Shown in pieces: positions 60,536 through 64,000 of a stretch of DNA of 64,000 nt; the first letter of the stretch is position 1, and every line of letters starts with the position of its first letter. Position numbers and translations under genes: made by a program. The DNA is taken from contig JASKMD010000027.1 in assembly GCA_030144725.1 (NCBI GenBank), positions 1,089,533 to 1,153,532 on the forward strand, given 5' to 3'. The stretch is from Haematococcus lacustris (taxonomy: Eukaryota; Chlorophyta; Chlorophyceae; Chlamydomonadales; Haematococcaceae). The notes below the pieces were generated by a model. The model saw nothing but the letters and a program-made list of their open reading frames with translations. It had not been told where the DNA came from and did not search any database.

Positions 60536-63500
60536 TCTGCCAATTCCGAAGCTCCTCCTCCTCAGCCTCCCAGGCAGCCCCAGGAGCCCCTGCCCCCCAG
60601 CCTGCAGCCCCCAGCCCTGCCCCTGCCATGACTCAGCTCTGATGCCACCCTGATGGCCCGCCTCCCCATCTCGCCCCCCGCCCCCCACCCCCCACCCCAG
60701 GCCCCCTGCCTGCTGCTCTCCCCCACCTGGTGCTGCAGCTGCCCCAGGCCCTGCTCCAGGGTGGTCAGGCGGGCCACCAGCCGCCCCTCCACTGCAGCCA
60801 GCCCTGCCCGGCCCTCCTCAGCAGCCAAGGTGGCGTCCCTTGCAGGGCAGGGCAGAGCCAGGCGGGGGGGGGGGGGGGGTGTCAGGCATGAGGAGGGTGG
60901 GGGTCCAGGCAAGGGGCTGGGGTCAAGCAGGGCAGTGGGTGTGGGCAGTGGGCCGAGGTTGAGGCGGGGGGCAGGGGGCAGGGCTGCAGGTCAGGGTCAG
61001 GGTAGCCAGTCAGAGATGAAGGGTGGGGTCAGAGCGAGGTCAGGGTGGGGCAGCAGGCTGTGAGGACAGCGGGGCAGCGCCCTTCCACAGTTCCTTCTTG
61101 TGCCTGCCTGCCACTTGCTCCCATCCCTGCTGTTGCCTGGTCAGGCCACGACCCTGAGCTCGAGGCAGGCCATGGCCCTGGGCTGGTGAGGAGCTGGAAC
61201 AACACCCAGACCTGTTTTCAGTGAGGCGAGCCAGGGGCAAAGACTGGGGGAACGGCGGGTCTGGGAAGTCCAGGCCAGTTCCTATCGACTGCTAGGCCAG
61301 TGGGTCACCTCAGGGCGCGCACGCGGCTCTCCCGCGCCTCCATCTCGCCCCGCTGCTCCACCAGCCGTCGCGCCACATCCTCTACGGCCGCGGCCCATTC
61401 GCGACGCAGCGCACCAGAGGTCGCGGACACCTCCGACCGCACGCCCTCCACCACGCCCTGTGCAAGCGGCAAGAAATAGAAATAGACGACGCAGCAAGAA
61501 CAAAGAAGAGTGCTTTTCGAAAGAAACGGTGAGCGTCAAGGAAGGAGCTGGAAGGCTGGAAAGGGCGTGGCCTGCTACAACCACCTGGCCCGAGATGGGC
61601 GGAGCCAGCAGGTATGGAACGCGCTGGACTCACTGAGCTGCCAGTGGCTGGTGGGTGCTGCTGCTGGTGATGCCAGGAGGGCAAGAGGAGGGGAGGAGGG
61701 AGCGGAGGGAGAGCATGGCTGGAGAGAGACCAGGGTGGGGGGGCCTGAGGTAGCTGGGCGGGCAAGCAGGCAGGCGGGTACGCAGACAGGGGGGCAGGGC
61801 TGAGAGGCAGGAGGTGTGACAGGTGTGACAGGTGAAAGTCAGTGAAAGGAGGTGTGACAGGTGAAAATCAGCTTGAGCCACACCTGGAGGTTAGACAGCC
61901 GTGACGCGAGCTTCGCGACCTCTGGGTCATCGCGCGCCTCGGGGTCCGCACCCGGCGCAACCCTAGCCGGCCGTCGCGCCAGCGGCGTACAGGTGGCCGG
62001 CGTGCTTGCAAAGGGCGTACCAAGGGTCGAGATTGGGTGCGACGGGAAATGATCAAGTCGCTCCCAGGTGTCGCTTGCGCCCTTGCCGGTGAGTGGATCG
62101 CGACAGGGCGTGTCATGGGACTTTGCTTTCCCGTCATAACTGCCACCGCGAGGTCCGTTGCCGGTCACGTCCGCGTTCCAATGAACGGTCGGAGCTACAG
62201 TTTGACCGGACACGACACCCAGTGCCGGGGCGGAAGCAGCTTCTGTCGACGCGGCTGCATGCGACTCCTTAGCCGCGGCAGGGGTGTGACCCGCGGTTTG
62301 CAAAAGTGTGACCTGCACGGGGCGTCAGAGGCGCGGCCAGCGTGCGGCAGTATGGCCGACAACCACAGTCAGGTGGCGTCACCTGTCGCCACTCCGCAGC
62401 TGCACTGGGCTCTAAAGCAGCCCGCGGCCCCTGCCGACCGTCGCCGTCAAGTGCTGGAAGAGGCCAAGCCCTCACCTGGCGCTGCAGGGCCGCCAACTGC
62501 TCCCGCAGCTGCTCCACCTCCGACACGCCTCCTGTGGTGAATGTCAACACGGGCCAGAGGGCAGCAGCCGGTAGTGGGCTGCTATATGTGATACTGGTAA
62601 TAGACACATGTTCAATGGCCATAAGGAGTGATCGAGTGTAAAAGAGTGGTAAGGTGCGAGCAGGTGTGCAGCCAGGTGGCCATTTTGCCTTTCCAGCAAG
62701 CAAAGCCTCTCATGTTGGCGTTGTCAGAGGGTGTGCTCACACCCCTCCCCCCCCTCCTCCCCCCTTGGCTAGCATGGGGTGAGGGCAGGAACCTCAGGTG
62801 TGAGGGCAGTGTCCTTGGCCCGCTCCCTTTCCGAAGCCTTTGCACAGCCCACATGCTGACAGTGTGAAGTGTGAGAGACACATGCTCGCAGTTTGAGGTG
62901 TGAGAGACACATGCTGGCAGTGCCTGACAGTGCGTGTGATGCTGGGTGTGATGCTCGGTGTGATGCTGTGTGTGATGCTGGGTGTGATGTTGGGTGTGAT
63001 GCGTGGAAGTGTGGTGCTGCACAGCTCCCTGCACCGCCCTACCTGCCATCTGCCATCTGCCATCTCTACCTCCCTGTCCTTCCTCCTTGCCTGCATGGCT
63101 GGCGGGGTGTGACGTCACCCTGGCTGTGCTGCTGAGCTGCCGTGCTGGGGGGGGGTGGTAGCAGGCTGTGCCTACCTGCACAGTGTGGGGGAGGGGGGCC
63201 GCTGCTGCTTGGTAGGGGAGGTGGGCCCCGGGCGGGGTCAGGAGCTAGGGGGGGGGTGGCTGGCCTTTGGGGACAGACCGGCCTGCAAGCAGCATGGAGG
63301 GGGAGGGGGAGGCGGGGAGTGAGGGTGGTGCCGCACACCACACCCACAAAGCTCCCCCCCCCTCCCCCTCCCCCTCCCCCCTCCCCCTCTTCCTCTTGGC
63401 TCTCACCAGTTTGGAAGCAGCCCCAGAGACCCCCTCAGGGGGTGTGGTCCAGGGCCCTGGCACCAGGGAGGGGGGGGGGGCAAAGGGGGGGGCGGCCCCA

Positions 63501-63915
63501 GGCTGCCTGCCCTGCTCCCCCCCGCCCAGTCATGCAGCCAGGCGTGCAGGGCAGCCACACTGGCCTCAAGACCACACACCCGTTCCCAGCCCCCCCCCTT
63601 GCTCCTGGGGACCCCCCTGCCCCTGCCCCTGCCCCTGCCCCTGCTGACCTCGCCCCCCTTCCTGCCCCTGCCCCTGCCCCTGCTGACCTCGCCCCCCATC
63701 CTGCCCCTGGCCCTTGTCTTGCTGGAGCTGTTGCACAGCCAGGGTTAGCTGCTGCAGCTGCAGCTCAAGACCAGGGGGGGCGAGGGAGGGGGGGGGAGGG
63801 GGGAGGGTGCAGGGGTGGGGTGGGGTGAGGCCGGAGGGGGGGCAGGTGGAGGGGCAGTGGGCTGCTGCTGTGCTAGCTGTTGAACAGCTGCTGACAACTG
63901 CCTGAGTAGCCGCTC
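60536..63915 (-). CDS. Coiled-coil protein gene, partial (5' end beyond window)
   Basis: A chain of short minus-strand exons with good splice sites and heptad-like Leu/Gln/Glu content. Best supported: 63915 onward (ERLLRQLSAAVQQLAQQQ), about 63770-63720 (LELQLQQLTLAVQQLQQDKG), about 63580-63520 (GLEASVAALHAWLHDW), 62531-62476 (GGVSEVEQLREQLAALQRQ), about 62318-61884 (ending DDPEVAKLASRLSNLQ), 61457-61309 (REWAAAVEDVARRLVEQRGE) and 60838-60727 (AAVEGRLVARLTTLEQGLGQ). A last fragment near 60590-60540 reads AWEAEEEELRNWQRQ. Each ends at GTG-type donors and begins after CAG or AAG. The family is not recognised: it has the look of a cytoskeletal or centrosomal scaffold, but that is a guess. The 61.9-62.3 kb exon is non-repetitive and less helical. 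Confidence 0.5.
62928..63003. repeat. (GTGTGATGCTGG)n 12-bp minisatellite in an intron
   Basis: Six to seven copies of GTGTGATGCTGG with small variants. It lies between the coiled-coil exons at 62.5 and 63.5 kb. An imperfect direct repeat of GTGTGAGAGACACATGCT lies just before it. Confidence 0.88.
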
Positions 63916-64000
63916 CTGCAGGCAACAGGGCAGCAGCAGGGGCATGAAGGGCGGGGGGGGGGGCTGAGACCCCACGGCAGCAGCGTGGGGTGTGTGGGCT

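Overview
This window is nuclear DNA of a GC-rich, intron-rich green alga. The genes carry many short GT-AG introns and very long simple-sequence arrays, and one stretch holds TTAGGG-type telomere-like repeats. A chlorophyte of the Chlamydomonadales, perhaps close to Haematococcus, fits best. That placement is inference: no rRNA or organelle marker is present. Most long open frames here are translations of tandem repeats and are not genes.

Layout. 1-1043: 3' end of a hAT DNA transposon with the C-terminal dimerisation part of its transposase. 1.2-12.1 kb: satellite country. An 18-bp satellite with a 12-bp perfect palindrome fills several kb, a 2.9-kb block is tandemly duplicated, and each copy of that block has a Copia-like gag fragment running into an inverted junction of telomere-like repeats. 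13.2 kb: a 248-bp MITE. 14.1-19.0 kb (minus): a multi-exon TPR-like, Gln-rich gene whose intron holds a 1.2-kb (CAGG)n array. 19.6-33.0 kb (plus): a complete 15-exon ARIADNE-type RBR E3 ubiquitin ligase gene, resolved exon by exon (633 residues). Its introns hold many different repeat arrays, a hAT element with intact inverted repeats and target duplication, a small foldback element and a stray WD40 exon. 33.8-35.3 kb: about 300 copies of GGGGC.

35.5-45.9 kb is the most unusual part. It is a 10.4-kb inverted repeat of two Ty3/Gypsy-like pol regions lying tail to tail around a 115-bp spacer. The pol order is reverse transcriptase, RNase H, a DNMT3/DRM-like cytosine-C5 methyltransferase domain, integrase and a PHD finger. 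In the left arm the methyltransferase-integrase-PHD part is one intact 1050-codon frame. The RT/RNase H part carries four in-frame stops, all shared with the right arm.

46.9-52.8 kb (plus): an arginine deiminase gene with its active-site residues present. 53.4-55.8 kb (minus): a four-exon manganese superoxide dismutase, convergent with the deiminase. 56-60 kb: pyrimidine-rich DNA and a 1.3-kb trinucleotide tract. 60.5 kb to the window end (minus): a partial gene of short coiled-coil exons.

The housekeeping genes (ubiquitin ligation, arginine catabolism, superoxide detoxification) show no operon-like link. The TPR-like gene and the ARIADNE gene are divergent and share a 632-bp upstream region. 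Exon boundaries were chosen by eye from reading frame, splice sites and family alignment from memory.
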